Shown: positions 51,303 to 60,286 of the stretch, piece by piece
Numbering within the stretch: position 1 is the first letter of the stretch
Layout: every line of letters begins with the position of its first letter
Source: CAWJHE01 sp963842455
GTDB lineage: Bacteria > Chloroflexota > Anaerolineae > Anaerolineales > UBA4823
Assembly: GCA_963842455.1 (NCBI GenBank)
Contig: CAWJHE010000017.1
Coordinates: 558,001 to 622,000 of the forward strand
Reading direction: 5' to 3'
Length of the DNA: 64,000 nucleotides
Made by a program: the position numbers and the translations under genes
Notes under the pieces: model-generated
The model's database searches: none
The model's input: the letters and a program-made list of their open reading frames with translations, nothing else
What the model was told of the DNA's origin: nothing

Positions 51303-52302
51303 ATGGTTACAACTAAAAAGGGAAGAGTTTTTTCTGGGGCCCGTCCTACAGGAAGGCAACACTTAGGGAATTATCTTGGAGCGATTAAAAATTATATCGC
51401 TTTACAAGATGAATACGAGTGTGTGTATTGTATTGTCGATATTCACGCACTCACCACAGTGGATTCAACAGAAAATTTGCGCGCCAACACCTACGAAATG
51501 GCTTTGGATTGGCTGGCAGCCGGTATGCGTCCGCAAGATAGCATCATTTTCATCCAATCTCAGGTTCCCGAAGTGGCTGAACTGCACACTTATCTATCTA
51601 TGGTAACACCTTTAGGAAAACTGACCGATTTACCAACCTTCAAGGAAAAGGTACGCCAACACCCGAATAATATTAATTACGGGCTTGTCGGTTATCCGGT
51701 CTTGATGACTGCCGATATCGTTCTGTATAAGAGCGACCTGGTGCCGGTAGGAATTGACCAGGCGCCGCATATTGAATTTGCCCGAGAGATTGTTCGTTCC
51801 TTCAACTTCCGCTACAACAGCCAGGTATTGATTGAGCCACAAATGAAAGCGACTGAATACCCTAAAGTCATCGGCATCGACGGTCAGGCAAAAATGAGCA
51901 AGAGCCTGAATAACCATATTGAGCTGGCTTCCACCCCCGAAGAAACTCAACAAAGGGTTATGCAGATGGTCACTGACCCGCAGCGGATCAAACGAACCGA
52001 TCCTGGCAACCCGGATGTTTGCAATGTATTCTCTTTACATAAAGTCTTCTCTTCGTCCGAAGAAGTCTCCATGATCGATACAGAATGCCGCCGCGCAGGC
52101 ATTGGCTGTGTACAATGCAAACAATTATTAGCCCGTAATCTCAACGCTCACCTGGAGCCATTTCCGCGAAAAGCGAGCCAACCTGGCTAAAAACCCAGAC
52201 GAAGTGTGGGACATTTTAGAAGACGGCAAAAAACGCGCCAGCGCTATTGCCAGCGAAACCATGCGCCAGGTGCGCCAGGCAATTGGTCTGCCTGCTATTT
52301 AG
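51303..52302 (+). CDS. trpS: Tryptophanyl-tRNA synthetase, frameshifted near the C terminus
   Basis: A class Ic synthetase: 'FSGARPTGRQHLGNYLGA' (HIGH-equivalent HLGN), 'VGIDQAPHIEFAREI', and the KMSKS loop 'GQAKMSKSLNN'. The open frame ends at 52190 with an unrelated tail after 'LNAHLEPF'. Shifting one base at TTTCCGCG (about 52159-52166) restores 'REKRANLAKNPDEVWDILEDGKKRASAIA' piecewise through to 'QAIGLPAI' and a TAG at 52302, the normal end. The intact protein would be about 333 residues. AGGAGG precedes the ATG at 51303, which overlaps a five-codon ATG frame at 51299. Controlled by the T-box upstream. Confidence 0.92.
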
Positions 52303-52385
52303 CTCTATACTGCTACCGGGATCAGTGTCTTCCCAGGATTTGTTTAGGGAAATCTGGTCCTGGTTTTTTCAACGGATCAAGAACT

Positions 52386-52823
52386 ATGAGAGTCATATTG
52401 CAGCGTGTTTCACATGGAAGTGTAAGCGTGGATAACCGCTTAGTGGCCGAAATCGGCCATGGCCTGGTCATTCTGTTGGGGATAGGACCACAGGACGGAA
52501 TGGAGCAAATTACCTACCTGGCGGAAAAAATCGCCAACCTGCGTATCTTCGAGGATGAGCAAGGTAAGTTCAACCGCTCCATCCTGGACACACAGGGAGA
52601 AGCCATTGTTGTCTCACAATTTACCCTATATGCTGATACCCGCAAAGGCAGACGGCCATCTTTCACTGATGCAGCCCAACCAGAAATCGCCAGTCCGTTG
52701 GTTGAAGAATTTGCCCTTGTCCTGCAAAAACTCGGCGTCCCCACCCAAACCGGAGAGTTTGGCGCCCATATGGTGGTAGATATTTCTAATGACGGGCCGG
52801 TAACGATCTACATGGAACGTTAA
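52386..52823 (+). CDS. dtd: D-aminoacyl-tRNA deacylase
   Basis: A 145-residue DTD: N-terminal 'MRVILQRVSHGSVSVD', catalytic-region 'SQFTLYADTRKGRRPSF' and the C-terminal NDGPVTIYMER, the Gly-cisPro-type motif (NxGPVT). It hydrolyses D-amino acids (and glycine on tRNA-Ala) from tRNA. The start at 52386 is set by homology; upstream in-frame sequence overlaps trpS and is not conserved-looking. Functionally linked to the adjacent trpS. Confidence 0.95.
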   Translation: MRVILQRVSHGSVSVDNRLVAEIGHGLVILLGIGPQDGMEQITYLAEKIANLRIFEDEQGKFNRSILDTQGEAIVVSQFTLYADTRKGRRPSFTDAAQPEIASPLVEEFALVLQKLGVPTQTGEFGAHMVVDISNDGPVTIYMER

Positions 52824-52841
52824 GCCAAGGCGTATCCAAAC

Positions 52842-53612
52842 TTACCCAGGACACCAGTCGCGCAGCCCATTGCGCCAAAGAACTGCATCAAGCTGTACTG
52901 CCGTTGCACCTGCTTCAAGCATAAGACGCGCCTGATCTGCAGAATAAACCCCACCAGCAGCAATCACCGGCACATCGTAATCTAAAGCCTGTTCCAACGC
53001 CATCAGCGCCTGGGGGAAAATCGCCGGTCCGTATAATCTGCCAGCCAGCATAACCGCATCATCTCCCGGGAGTTTTCCCCTTGGGGGACCCAGGCTAAGG
53101 ACCACTTGAGGAAAATGTTTGCCGATTACTCCTCCAAAATCACCAACACGGTCCAAAGGGATGCGCACAATGAGAGGCAGCTCACCTTGGGCAGCCCGAA
53201 TAAAGGGCTCCACCAACCCGGCATTTATCCCCGGTGGCAAACCCAACTCAAGTCCCGATACCCCTGGAAGGTCTTCTAATGAAAGCACCATTTGTTCCAG
53301 TTCTTCAGGCTCTGAACCTATCAGATGGACCCAAACCGGGATAGGTGAACGCTGCCAGGCATCTCGATAGCGCCGGATGATTGCTTTCAGGCCAGGGTTG
53401 GGATAACCTGTATGTAGCAAGAACCCACCAGGAAATGGAACATAACGCCTTCCATGAGCAGGCATCCTTGGCAATAAACTCACCGGATGCGTGATAAAAG
53501 CCCCCAGGCATGAATAATCCACCCGCTGGCTGGCTTCAGGAGCAAAACCTAATATGCCAGCCGCGTTCATCCATGGTGATTTAAAATCCATTCCAACCCC
53601 TGGAGATTTCAT
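52842..53612 (-). CDS. Dihydroorotate dehydrogenase-like protein lacking catalytic residues
   Basis: A 256-residue TIM-barrel protein with PyrD-like outline: 'DFKSPWMNAAGILGFAPE', 'GFLLHTGYPNPGLKAIIRRY' (cf. AIGLQNPG), and 'VPVIAAGGVYSADQARLMLEAGATAVQLDAVLW' for the FMN phosphate. The FMN-contacting lysine expected after the second strand is replaced (GAFITHPVSL), and the catalytic LNxSCPN is replaced by LELGLPPG. It should therefore not oxidise dihydroorotate in the usual way. It is paired with a PyrK-like gene 14 bp upstream, so a different flavin reaction or a regulatory role is possible. Confidence 0.75.
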   Translation of the reverse strand: MKSPGVGMDFKSPWMNAAGILGFAPEASQRVDYSCLGAFITHPVSLLPRMPAHGRRYVPFPGGFLLHTGYPNPGLKAIIRRYRDAWQRSPIPVWVHLIGSEPEELEQMVLSLEDLPGVSGLELGLPPGINAGLVEPFIRAAQGELPLIVRIPLDRVGDFGGVIGKHFPQVVLSLGPPRGKLPGDDAVMLAGRLYGPAIFPQALMALEQALDYDVPVIAAGGVYSADQARLMLEAGATAVQLDAVLWRNGLRDWCPG

Positions 53613-53626
53613 CCTTTAGATATCCT

Positions 53627-54319
53627 TTACAGCAGTAATTCCTGCAGATCAAAGACCGGTCCATCCTTGCAGACAAACTGGTAGGACCTACCAACCAAGA
53701 TAGAACAGGCTCCGCATTCAGCAATACCGCCACATGGCATTGCTGTAGATACCAATACTTGTCCGGGAATAGCCAATTTATTTTCCGGCTCAGGTAACTT
53801 CATCTTTGCTAGAAATTTGTCCAGAAAATCCAAAGGCACATCGCAAACCAGGAAATCCGCCCAATTTAATATCACTGGCAAAGTATCTAGCGGGTTTATT
53901 TCAACTTCAGCTGGCATGGCTGGCAATTTACAATTCGCAAACAAGGCAATCGATCGCTCCCTACCTGTCTTACTCAAAATAACAGGAAGCAATCTTGCGG
54001 CAGTATGCCCAAAAATTGCTATAGCCAGCCGGCTAACACCAGCCGGCACCTCGAACCCATGTCCACATGGACCGGTTAAGCTCAAAGACATTCCAGGCTG
54101 CCAGTGGGCAGGAACGGGTGAGGCTGTTAGAAAACCCTGCTGTGAATATTCTGATGCAAATATCGGGACGGACAGAGATGCATCTGCGTCATCCGGTGAC
54201 CATGCCATCATATAACGTCCTGCAGGTGGGATGGCCTTCGGTTCGCACGTTACCCACACACAGGGCTCTTGATTCACATCAAGACATATTTCACTAATTC
54301 TAGCAAGGTAAGTTTGCAT
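53627..54319 (-). CDS. PyrK-like iron-sulfur electron-transfer protein
   Basis: A 230-residue protein whose C terminus is a classic PyrK [2Fe-2S] motif: MPCGGIAECGACSILV and VCKDGPVFDLQELL (four cysteines spaced CxxxxCxxC then C). The N-terminal half has the ferredoxin-reductase-like beta-barrel, but the flavin motif RPYS/RPLS is not clear (LSVPIFASEYS). PyrK moves electrons from NADH to PyrD. Here its partner is the degenerate PyrD-like protein, so the pair may serve another dehydrogenase. Confidence 0.8.
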   Translation of the reverse strand: MQTYLARISEICLDVNQEPCVWVTCEPKAIPPAGRYMMAWSPDDADASLSVPIFASEYSQQGFLTASPVPAHWQPGMSLSLTGPCGHGFEVPAGVSRLAIAIFGHTAARLLPVILSKTGRERSIALFANCKLPAMPAEVEINPLDTLPVILNWADFLVCDVPLDFLDKFLAKMKLPEPENKLAIPGQVLVSTAMPCGGIAECGACSILVGRSYQFVCKDGPVFDLQELLL

Positions 54320-54445
54320 AAAAATATGTTAACATGATTTTTTTGCCCGGACAATCCCTAAAAGAACCTCGCTTTCATTTTACGGGTATAATTCCTGGGA
54401 GAAAACCCTGTTATTATCCCTTTTCTTTCGTAGGAGAGTTAAAAA

Positions 54446-55543
54446 ATGAATGTAGCCACTTTTCTTCAAGCAATTGTTAGCCTGCTCTGGGTGGTAGTTG
54501 TCGGGCTAATCATCCTGGCCATTGTACGCGCCTCACGCAGCCTGAAGGTAGGCGGCATCTCTACAATTATCCTGATTGTTGCGATTGCAGCCGTGATCCT
54601 AACCTCGATCAGCGCAGGTTTGGTTTTTATCCAACCTGAGGAACGCGGTGTAGTCATTTCTGCCGTTGCCCCAGCCGGCTACCGTGAGCAGTCACTGGAA
54701 CCCGGTTTACGCTGGATCATTCCATTTCTGGAAAATGTTGTCACCTACAAAATCTCTCGCCAGACCTACACGATGTCTATTGCACAAAGCGAGGGACAGC
54801 TCTTAGGCGACGACTCCATATCCGCCCGCACAGCGGATGGTCAGGAAGTGTTGGTAGATGCTTCTGTGATTTATGCCGTAGATCCACAAAAAGTTATCCG
54901 CGTCCATATTGAATGGCAAGACCGGTTCGCGAACGAACTCGTCAGACCTCTGGCCAGAGGCGTCATCCGTGATGCGATTTCCCAATACGGGGTAGAAGAA
55001 GTATACAGTTCGCAGCGTGAACAAATGACCCAAATGATCAAAGAAAACATGGGTGCTAAGCTAAGCGATAACGGACTTATCTTAATCGACTTTGTCCTGC
55101 GCAATATCACCTTTTCTCCCGAATATGCTGCTTCCGTAGAACAGAAACAGATCGCCGAACAAACCGCCCAACAGGCAAAATTCGTAGTTGAGCAACGCAA
55201 GCAAGAAGCTGAACAAGCCCGCCAGGTAGCCCAGGGACAGGCAGATTCATCCGTAATCAAAGCCCAGGGTGAGGCGGATGCCCGCCTGATCCAGGCCGAA
55301 GCTGAAGCCAAGGCTTTGCAGACTATTGCTCTATCCGTAGCGGATAATCCGGATTTGCTCAGTTATTTGTATATTACCAAGATCAACCCCAATATCCAGG
55401 TGATGCTCGTCCCTGAGAATGTCCCCTATCTGTTTAATTTCCCTGAATATGGACCATCTGCACCGCCAGAAGATCAAAGCTCGCTGATACCATCTCTGCC
55501 ATCCTTACCCACACCGACACCCACACCAACGCCTGAACCATAG
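54446..55543 (+). CDS. SPFH/band-7 (prohibitin-like) membrane protein
   Basis: A 365-residue protein with two hydrophobic N-terminal segments (about 5-27 and 38-60), an SPFH/prohibitin domain ('EERGVVISAVAPAGYREQSLEPGLRWIIPF' region), and a long Ala/Gln/Glu coiled coil (about 230-295). The Pro/Thr repeat tail is TPTPTPTPEP. Family members form large membrane rings that organise proteases or lipid domains. A TATAAT at 54395-54400 is a likely -10. No NfeD partner is adjacent. Confidence 0.88.
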   Translation: MNVATFLQAIVSLLWVVVVGLIILAIVRASRSLKVGGISTIILIVAIAAVILTSISAGLVFIQPEERGVVISAVAPAGYREQSLEPGLRWIIPFLENVVTYKISRQTYTMSIAQSEGQLLGDDSISARTADGQEVLVDASVIYAVDPQKVIRVHIEWQDRFANELVRPLARGVIRDAISQYGVEEVYSSQREQMTQMIKENMGAKLSDNGLILIDFVLRNITFSPEYAASVEQKQIAEQTAQQAKFVVEQRKQEAEQARQVAQGQADSSVIKAQGEADARLIQAEAEAKALQTIALSVADNPDLLSYLYITKINPNIQVMLVPENVPYLFNFPEYGPSAPPEDQSSLIPSLPSLPTPTPTPTPEP

Positions 55544-55570
55544 CTGAAGGTTCTCAGCAAGAAGGAATTT

Positions 55571-56643
55571 ATGAGTCAAGAACCCATCAAAGCAAAAAAC
55601 GGTCGTAAAATCCGCCTCACCAGTTTGTCCAGTTGCGCTGGCTGAGCATCCAAATTAAGTGCAGATGCACTGGCGCAGGTCTTGCGCCCCTTGGAAGGCA
55701 TTTTCAGCCCGGCGGATTTTCCAGATATGCTGGTTGGCTTGGGTGACCCGGATGATGCGGCTGTTTGGCGATTGGATGAACAACGCGCTCTGGTTGTTAC
55801 CACGGATTTTTTCACCCCCGTGGTGGACGATCCTTACGATTACGGCGCAATAGCGGCTGCTAATGCGCTTTCAGATATTTACGCGATGGGGGGCAGCCCT
55901 TCATGGCATTGAATATTGCGGCGCTACCGCCAGACTTGCCCATTGAAGTCAGTGCTGAAATCCTGCGCGGCGGAGCAGAAAAAGTACGCGAAGCCGGGGT
56001 AGCACTGGCTGGCGGGCATACGATTCAAGACAAAGAACCAAAATTTGGCCTGGTGGCTTTGGGATTTGTCCATCCTGAGAAAATGATTACCAAAGGCGGC
56101 GCACAGCCTGGCGACATCCTGGTTCTCAGCAAACCCCTGGGATTTGGCACAGTAACGACTGCCATAAAAAACCGCGTTGCCGATCCTGCTGATGTGACCG
56201 AGGTGGTGAGATGGATGAAAATTCTGAATCGTTCTGCTGGCAATTTAGCTCTTTCCCATGCGGTTAAAGGCGGGACCGATATAACCGGTTTTAGCCTGCT
56301 CGGGCATGGTTTAGAAGTTGCCAATGCATCTAAGGTTGGCATGAAAATTAACTTCAACAAACTACCGTTTACATCTGGCGCTTTACGTTATGCAGAAGAT
56401 TGGGTTTTCCCGGGAGGCGCATCCGACAATCGTTTGTATTATGGTGGACAAATCCAATTTGATGCCAGCATTGAGGAGTTCAAACAATTGTTATGTTTTG
56501 ATCCTCAGACCAGCGGTGGTTTGCTCCTGGCTGTCCCATCCAACGAATGGGAGTTGATGAAAATAGAAGCTCAGGCGATTGGGCAAGCACTCTGGAAAAT
56601 TGGAGAGGTCATCCAAGGGAATGGTATCCAGGTTTTGCCCTGA
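55571..56643 (+). CDS. selD: Selenophosphate synthetase, predicted selenoprotein (UGA = Sec25) with a frameshift
   Basis: Translation from ATG 55571 reads 'RLTSLSSCAG', then TGA at 55643-55645, then 'ASKLSADALAQVLRPLEG'. In SelD this position is the active-site Cys or Sec, so the UGA most likely encodes selenocysteine. A hairpin with a GGTCT loop follows (55672-55688). Further on, the G-run ATGGGGGG (about 55886-55893) has six Gs after AT. Seven would restore 'AMGGQPFMALNIAALPPDLP'. As written the frame shifts there and the rest ('GGAEKVREAGVALAGGHTIQD', 'GGTDITGFSLLGHGLEV', 'DPQTSGGLLLAVP') continues in another frame. It makes selenophosphate from selenide and ATP. Confidence 0.88.
55643..55688 (+). 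promoter_or_regulatory. Sec UGA codon and bacterial SECIS-like hairpin in selD
   Basis: The UGA (55643-55645) is followed 26 bases later by GGCGCA-GGTCT-TGCGCC (55672-55688), a perfect 6-bp stem with a 5-base loop. The loop GGTCT sits in GCAGGTCT, the same apical sequence I know from the E. coli fdhF SECIS that binds SelB. The first loop G is 32 nt after the UGA, within the range reported for bacterial SECIS elements. Confidence 0.75.
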
Positions 56644-56685
56644 ATTAAAAGCCTGAGAATTCATTTTTCCATTGGACAACTCTGT

Positions 56686-57162
56686 ATGGTAGAAACGGCG
56701 GCAAAATACCCATCCATTACCAAGACTTTATGGACGGATTATCCATCGTTCATTTATACCAGTCTGATTGTGGCAGTCTGGATTGTATATATTGCCTGGG
56801 TGCCTGGCTGGCGAAAAGATGGCCCAATCATCCGACCTGAACTTTCTCCGTATGCGCTGGTTATTGCTATCTTAATCAGCCTGCTAGGTATCTTTGTAGT
56901 AGCTTATCGTTTTCATCTTCTGAGGGGCATTTTCAAGAATGGTGTTGAAGTACGCGGAAAAATCACCAAAATCTCGTTGCCTCGTGATCGCGGTAGAGTA
57001 ACCTACTCGTTTTATTATAAGAATCAAGAATTCTCCTCATACGCCCCTATTCACCGCAACAAACAAACATTGAGTCTCAAAGAAGGAGATCGCGTGATCC
57101 TGGTTATTGACCCGGAACACCCGCCAAGGGCTTTTATCCGTGATCTCTATATCAAAATATAG
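56686..57162 (+). CDS. DUF3592-like membrane protein
   Basis: A 158-residue protein with two hydrophobic helices (about 24-42 and 58-80) and a C-terminal beta-rich domain 'VEVRGKITKISLPRDRGRVTYSFYY' to 'LKEGDRVILVIDPEHPPRAFIRDLY', the pattern of DUF3592 proteins. Function unknown. It lies between selD and ggt with a 9-bp gap to ggt. Confidence 0.7.
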   Translation: MVETAAKYPSITKTLWTDYPSFIYTSLIVAVWIVYIAWVPGWRKDGPIIRPELSPYALVIAILISLLGIFVVAYRFHLLRGIFKNGVEVRGKITKISLPRDRGRVTYSFYYKNQEFSSYAPIHRNKQTLSLKEGDRVILVIDPEHPPRAFIRDLYIKI

Positions 57163-57171
57163 GCGACACCT

Positions 57172-58824
57172 ATGACAGATATCTCATTCTCATCTGGCCG
57201 TTCAGTCGTATACGCCCGGCGCGGCATTGTGGCCGCCTCACAACCCCTGGCCGTAGCTGCCGGGTTGGAGATCCTCTCACAAGGAGGCAATGCTGCTGAT
57301 GCAGCCATAGCCACAGCCGCAGCACTCAATGTCACCGAACCAACCTCCACCGGTATCGGCGGCGATTGCTTCGCCTTGTACTTCGATGCTGCTACAGCAA
57401 AAGTTTATGCGCTGAATGGTTCTGGACGTGCACCGGCGACGCTGAACCTGGAGCGTTTACAACGTGAGGGTTTTTCTGACCAGCTGCCCACATTTCACCC
57501 TTATACAATTACCGTTCCGGGCGCCTGTGCAGGTTGGTTTGACCTGGTCGAGCGATTTGGAAAACTCTCCATGGAAAAAATCCTGTCACCGGCAATTCAC
57601 CTGGCAGAAGAGGGTTTCCCGGTAGCGCCGATCACAGCCTATTTCTGGCAGCGCGGGGCACAGACTCAGCTCAGAACAGCGCCTGGCGGTCAGGAGCTCA
57701 CCATCCATGGGCGTGGTCCGCTTGCAGGCGAGATTTTCTGCAACCCAGGACTGGCGCGCACTTTCAAAATGATTGCCGAGCAAGGCAAAGCCGGTTTCTA
57801 CCAGGGCGAGATTGCCGAAGCTATTGCCAGGGTAGTTCAATCGGCGGGCGGCTGCTTAGGCATGGAAGACCTGGCATCGCATTACAGCACTTGGGAAGAA
57901 CCCATCAGGGTCAATTACCGGGGAGTAAATATTTGGGAGTGCCCGCCCAATGGCCAGGGTCTTACCGCTTTACTAGCCCTTAATATCCTGGAGGGTTTCA
58001 ACTTAGCAGAGATGCCAGCTTTGTCTGCAGAGCGGCTGCACTTGATGATCGAAGCACTTCGCCTGGCCTTTGCCGATACAAGATGGTATGTGGCTGACCC
58101 CGAATTCGCTCCAGCGCCATTAACGGAACTGCTTTCGAAGACCTATGCACAGGAGCGGCGTGCGAAAATTGATCTATCCCGCGCCGTGATTGATCAAGAG
58201 CGCGGCTCGCCAGTATCATCATCAGATACGGTTTATCTCAGTGTAGTAGATGGACAGGGAAATGCCTGCTCTTTTATTAACAGCAATTACAGGGGCTTTG
58301 GCACAGGCATTGTACCTGGTGGATGGGGATTTACATTGCAAAACCGGGGGCACAATTTCAGCTTGCAGCCCGGTCACCCTAACCAGATCGCTCCAGGCAA
58401 AAGACCCTACCATACCATTATCCCAGCTATGGCTACTCGCACCCTTTCGAGTGAGGCAACCTGCACAAACCCGCAGGAGCAGTTTTATGCCAGTTTTGGG
58501 GTGATGGGCGGATTTATGCAACCGCAAGGACATGTCCAGGTTCTAGTTAACCTGCTTGATGACGGCTTAAATCCGCAGGACACACTGGACCAGCCACGCT
58601 TTTGTATCGAAGACGGTACTTCAAGAGGTGAGGTTGCCATGGAACAGGGTATCGTAGAAGAGACCCTTTCCAGGCTGGCAGAAATGGGACATCGTGTTCA
58701 TCTCACTACAGGCTACAACCGGGCAATCTTTGGCCGCGGGCAGATCATTCTGAGAGACCCAGCAACAGGTGTGCTCTGCGCTGGCAGCGACCCACGCGCC
58801 GATGGCTGTGCCATGACCTGGTAA
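57172..58824 (+). CDS. ggt: Gamma-glutamyltransferase family protein
   Basis: A 550-residue Ntn-hydrolase: 'AVAAGLEILSQGGNAADAAIA', 'PTSTGIGGDCFALYFD', 'NGSGRAPATL', and 'VPGACAGWFDLVERFGKL'. The self-processing threonine is in 'SSDTVYLSVVD' (Thr about 352), followed by 'GNACSFINSNYRGFGTGIVP'. It cleaves gamma-glutamyl bonds of glutathione-like compounds, or is a cephalosporin-acylase-like homologue. No clear signal peptide, so probably cytoplasmic, unlike the secreted E. coli enzyme. Confidence 0.92.
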   Translation: MTDISFSSGRSVVYARRGIVAASQPLAVAAGLEILSQGGNAADAAIATAAALNVTEPTSTGIGGDCFALYFDAATAKVYALNGSGRAPATLNLERLQREGFSDQLPTFHPYTITVPGACAGWFDLVERFGKLSMEKILSPAIHLAEEGFPVAPITAYFWQRGAQTQLRTAPGGQELTIHGRGPLAGEIFCNPGLARTFKMIAEQGKAGFYQGEIAEAIARVVQSAGGCLGMEDLASHYSTWEEPIRVNYRGVNIWECPPNGQGLTALLALNILEGFNLAEMPALSAERLHLMIEALRLAFADTRWYVADPEFAPAPLTELLSKTYAQERRAKIDLSRAVIDQERGSPVSSSDTVYLSVVDGQGNACSFINSNYRGFGTGIVPGGWGFTLQNRGHNFSLQPGHPNQIAPGKRPYHTIIPAMATRTLSSEATCTNPQEQFYASFGVMGGFMQPQGHVQVLVNLLDDGLNPQDTLDQPRFCIEDGTSRGEVAMEQGIVEETLSRLAEMGHRVHLTTGYNRAIFGRGQIILRDPATGVLCAGSDPRADGCAMTW

Positions 58825-58827
58825 GTA

Positions 58828-59814
58828 TTACGATAATCCGACGCCATTTGAATAAAGAAACCACATCCCCAGGAAATAACCGATTAAAATTAACAGAGCG
58901 TCGATCTCAACAAATAACAGGCGACGCTCAACCCTGGCGATATTGCCAATCAAGCCCAAGGTGGTGAGCAGCAGACCCAGCAGGGCTACCAACGCAAATG
59001 TTGGGTCAATCGCTCCCAGAAAACGCCCATCCAAGTAAAACACATCTGTCAAACCCAATACAAACATATTGAAGAGGTTACTGCCAAACAAGTTACCTAT
59101 CGCCAGGTCATAAGCTCCAATCTTTACTGCGGCTACAGTTGCCACCAGTTCGGGTAATGAAGTGGTAATTGCCAGTAATGTTGCCCCAATAAAACCTGCG
59201 CTTAACCCGGTGATCTCAGCAATCTCATTTGCACTCTTCACCAGGTAAGGCGTAACAAGCACCAAAACCAGGGTAGCCAATGAGAAGCCGATCACCGCAT
59301 ATTTCAGACTGGGCACTTTCGCGTTCTCTATTTCCGGCTCATCTGGCGATGCGCCGCCCTGCTGCTGGAGTAAGCGCACACCAGCCACATAGGCAATCAT
59401 GATTAACAGGCTATCTAATCCAACCCACCCAATCTTAAAATCCAAGTCAGCTAACAAAAAGAAGACCGCTAAACCCATCAACATATTAGCCAGACTGGCT
59501 GTAAGCGCATGATTCATAGCCACCCGGCGTAAAATCCGGGTCTTCTGATTGATCAGGTCCAAAACTCCTAACATAAACATGTTGAACATACTGCTGCCAA
59601 ACATACCGCCTGCCGCCAGGTTCGGAGAGCCTATCGATAACGCATTGACTGCCGAAAGTAGCTCCGGTAGGGATGTAGCTCCAGCCATCAACAGGGTGCC
59701 GATGAACATACCGCTTAACCTTGTTCGTACGGCAATCACATCACCGTACTGTGCGAGCTTTATCGCAGCTACAACAACAGTTGCTGAGCTAATGATGAAT
59801 AGTAACCAGACCAT
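58828..59814 (-). CDS. CaCA-family sodium/calcium-type antiporter
   Basis: A 328-residue membrane protein with ten or so hydrophobic helices and the two inverted alpha-repeats: 'GATSLPELLSAVNAL...NMFMLG' region and 'ITTSLPELVATVAAV...LFNMFVLG' region. These carry the GxxSxPE and GSNxFN ion-binding motifs. It exchanges Ca2+ (or another cation) for Na+ or H+. The ATG at 59814 has GAGGAG 6 bases upstream; a GTG one codon earlier is too close. It follows the PII-like gene with a 3-bp gap. Confidence 0.92.
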   Translation of the reverse strand: MVWLLFIISSATVVVAAIKLAQYGDVIAVRTRLSGMFIGTLLMAGATSLPELLSAVNALSIGSPNLAAGGMFGSSMFNMFMLGVLDLINQKTRILRRVAMNHALTASLANMLMGLAVFFLLADLDFKIGWVGLDSLLIMIAYVAGVRLLQQQGGASPDEPEIENAKVPSLKYAVIGFSLATLVLVLVTPYLVKSANEIAEITGLSAGFIGATLLAITTSLPELVATVAAVKIGAYDLAIGNLFGSNLFNMFVLGLTDVFYLDGRFLGAIDPTFALVALLGLLLTTLGLIGNIARVERRLLFVEIDALLILIGYFLGMWFLYSNGVGLS

Positions 59815-59817
59815 CAC

Positions 59818-60180
59818 TTACTCCTCGGAATTGCCCTGTGTTTGCGGAACACCTTTGACCAGATCCAATGACCAGGATGCCAAAACCCCACTATTGGGTA
59901 AAGTCAGATCGCCAACAATCTTTTCAGCTGCCTCAATACATTTTTGAACGACTTCCTGATCATGAACCATGGTAAACAAGGTAAAGTGACTCTCCTGATC
60001 GCTGCTCATGATCCGATTAATCCCCGCCATAAACATAGATCCCACCTGGCGGGCACGCCTGCGGCGGTTGATCCCAGTGCTCTCAATGATTGTCACCCCG
60101 GTCACCCCAATCGAATCCCAGGCGTCCAACACTTCATCCAGACGGCTCGGGTCATCTAAAACAAACATGACCATATTCAT
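59818..60180 (-). CDS. PII-like small regulatory protein
   Basis: A 120-residue protein with a ferredoxin-like beta-alpha-beta pattern: 'MVMFVLDDPSRLDEVLDAWDSIGVTGVTIIESTG', a basic loop (INRRRRARQVG), then 'HFTLFTMVHDQEVVQKCIEAAEKIVGDL' and a final strand. This is the layout of PII-family and PII-like proteins, including a T-loop-like insertion. GGAGG precedes the ATG. It is translated just before the CaCA antiporter, suggesting it binds a small molecule and tunes transport. The ligand is unknown. Confidence 0.65.
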   Translation of the reverse strand: MNMVMFVLDDPSRLDEVLDAWDSIGVTGVTIIESTGINRRRRARQVGSMFMAGINRIMSSDQESHFTLFTMVHDQEVVQKCIEAAEKIVGDLTLPNSGVLASWSLDLVKGVPQTQGNSEE

Positions 60181-60286
60181 AATCTCAAACCTCCATAACA
60201 AAATCCATTTACTATCCCATCATAATAAAAACAGGCATCCTGGTCAATAAGGATGCCTGTTAAAACTTATCTTTAACAAAATGCGA

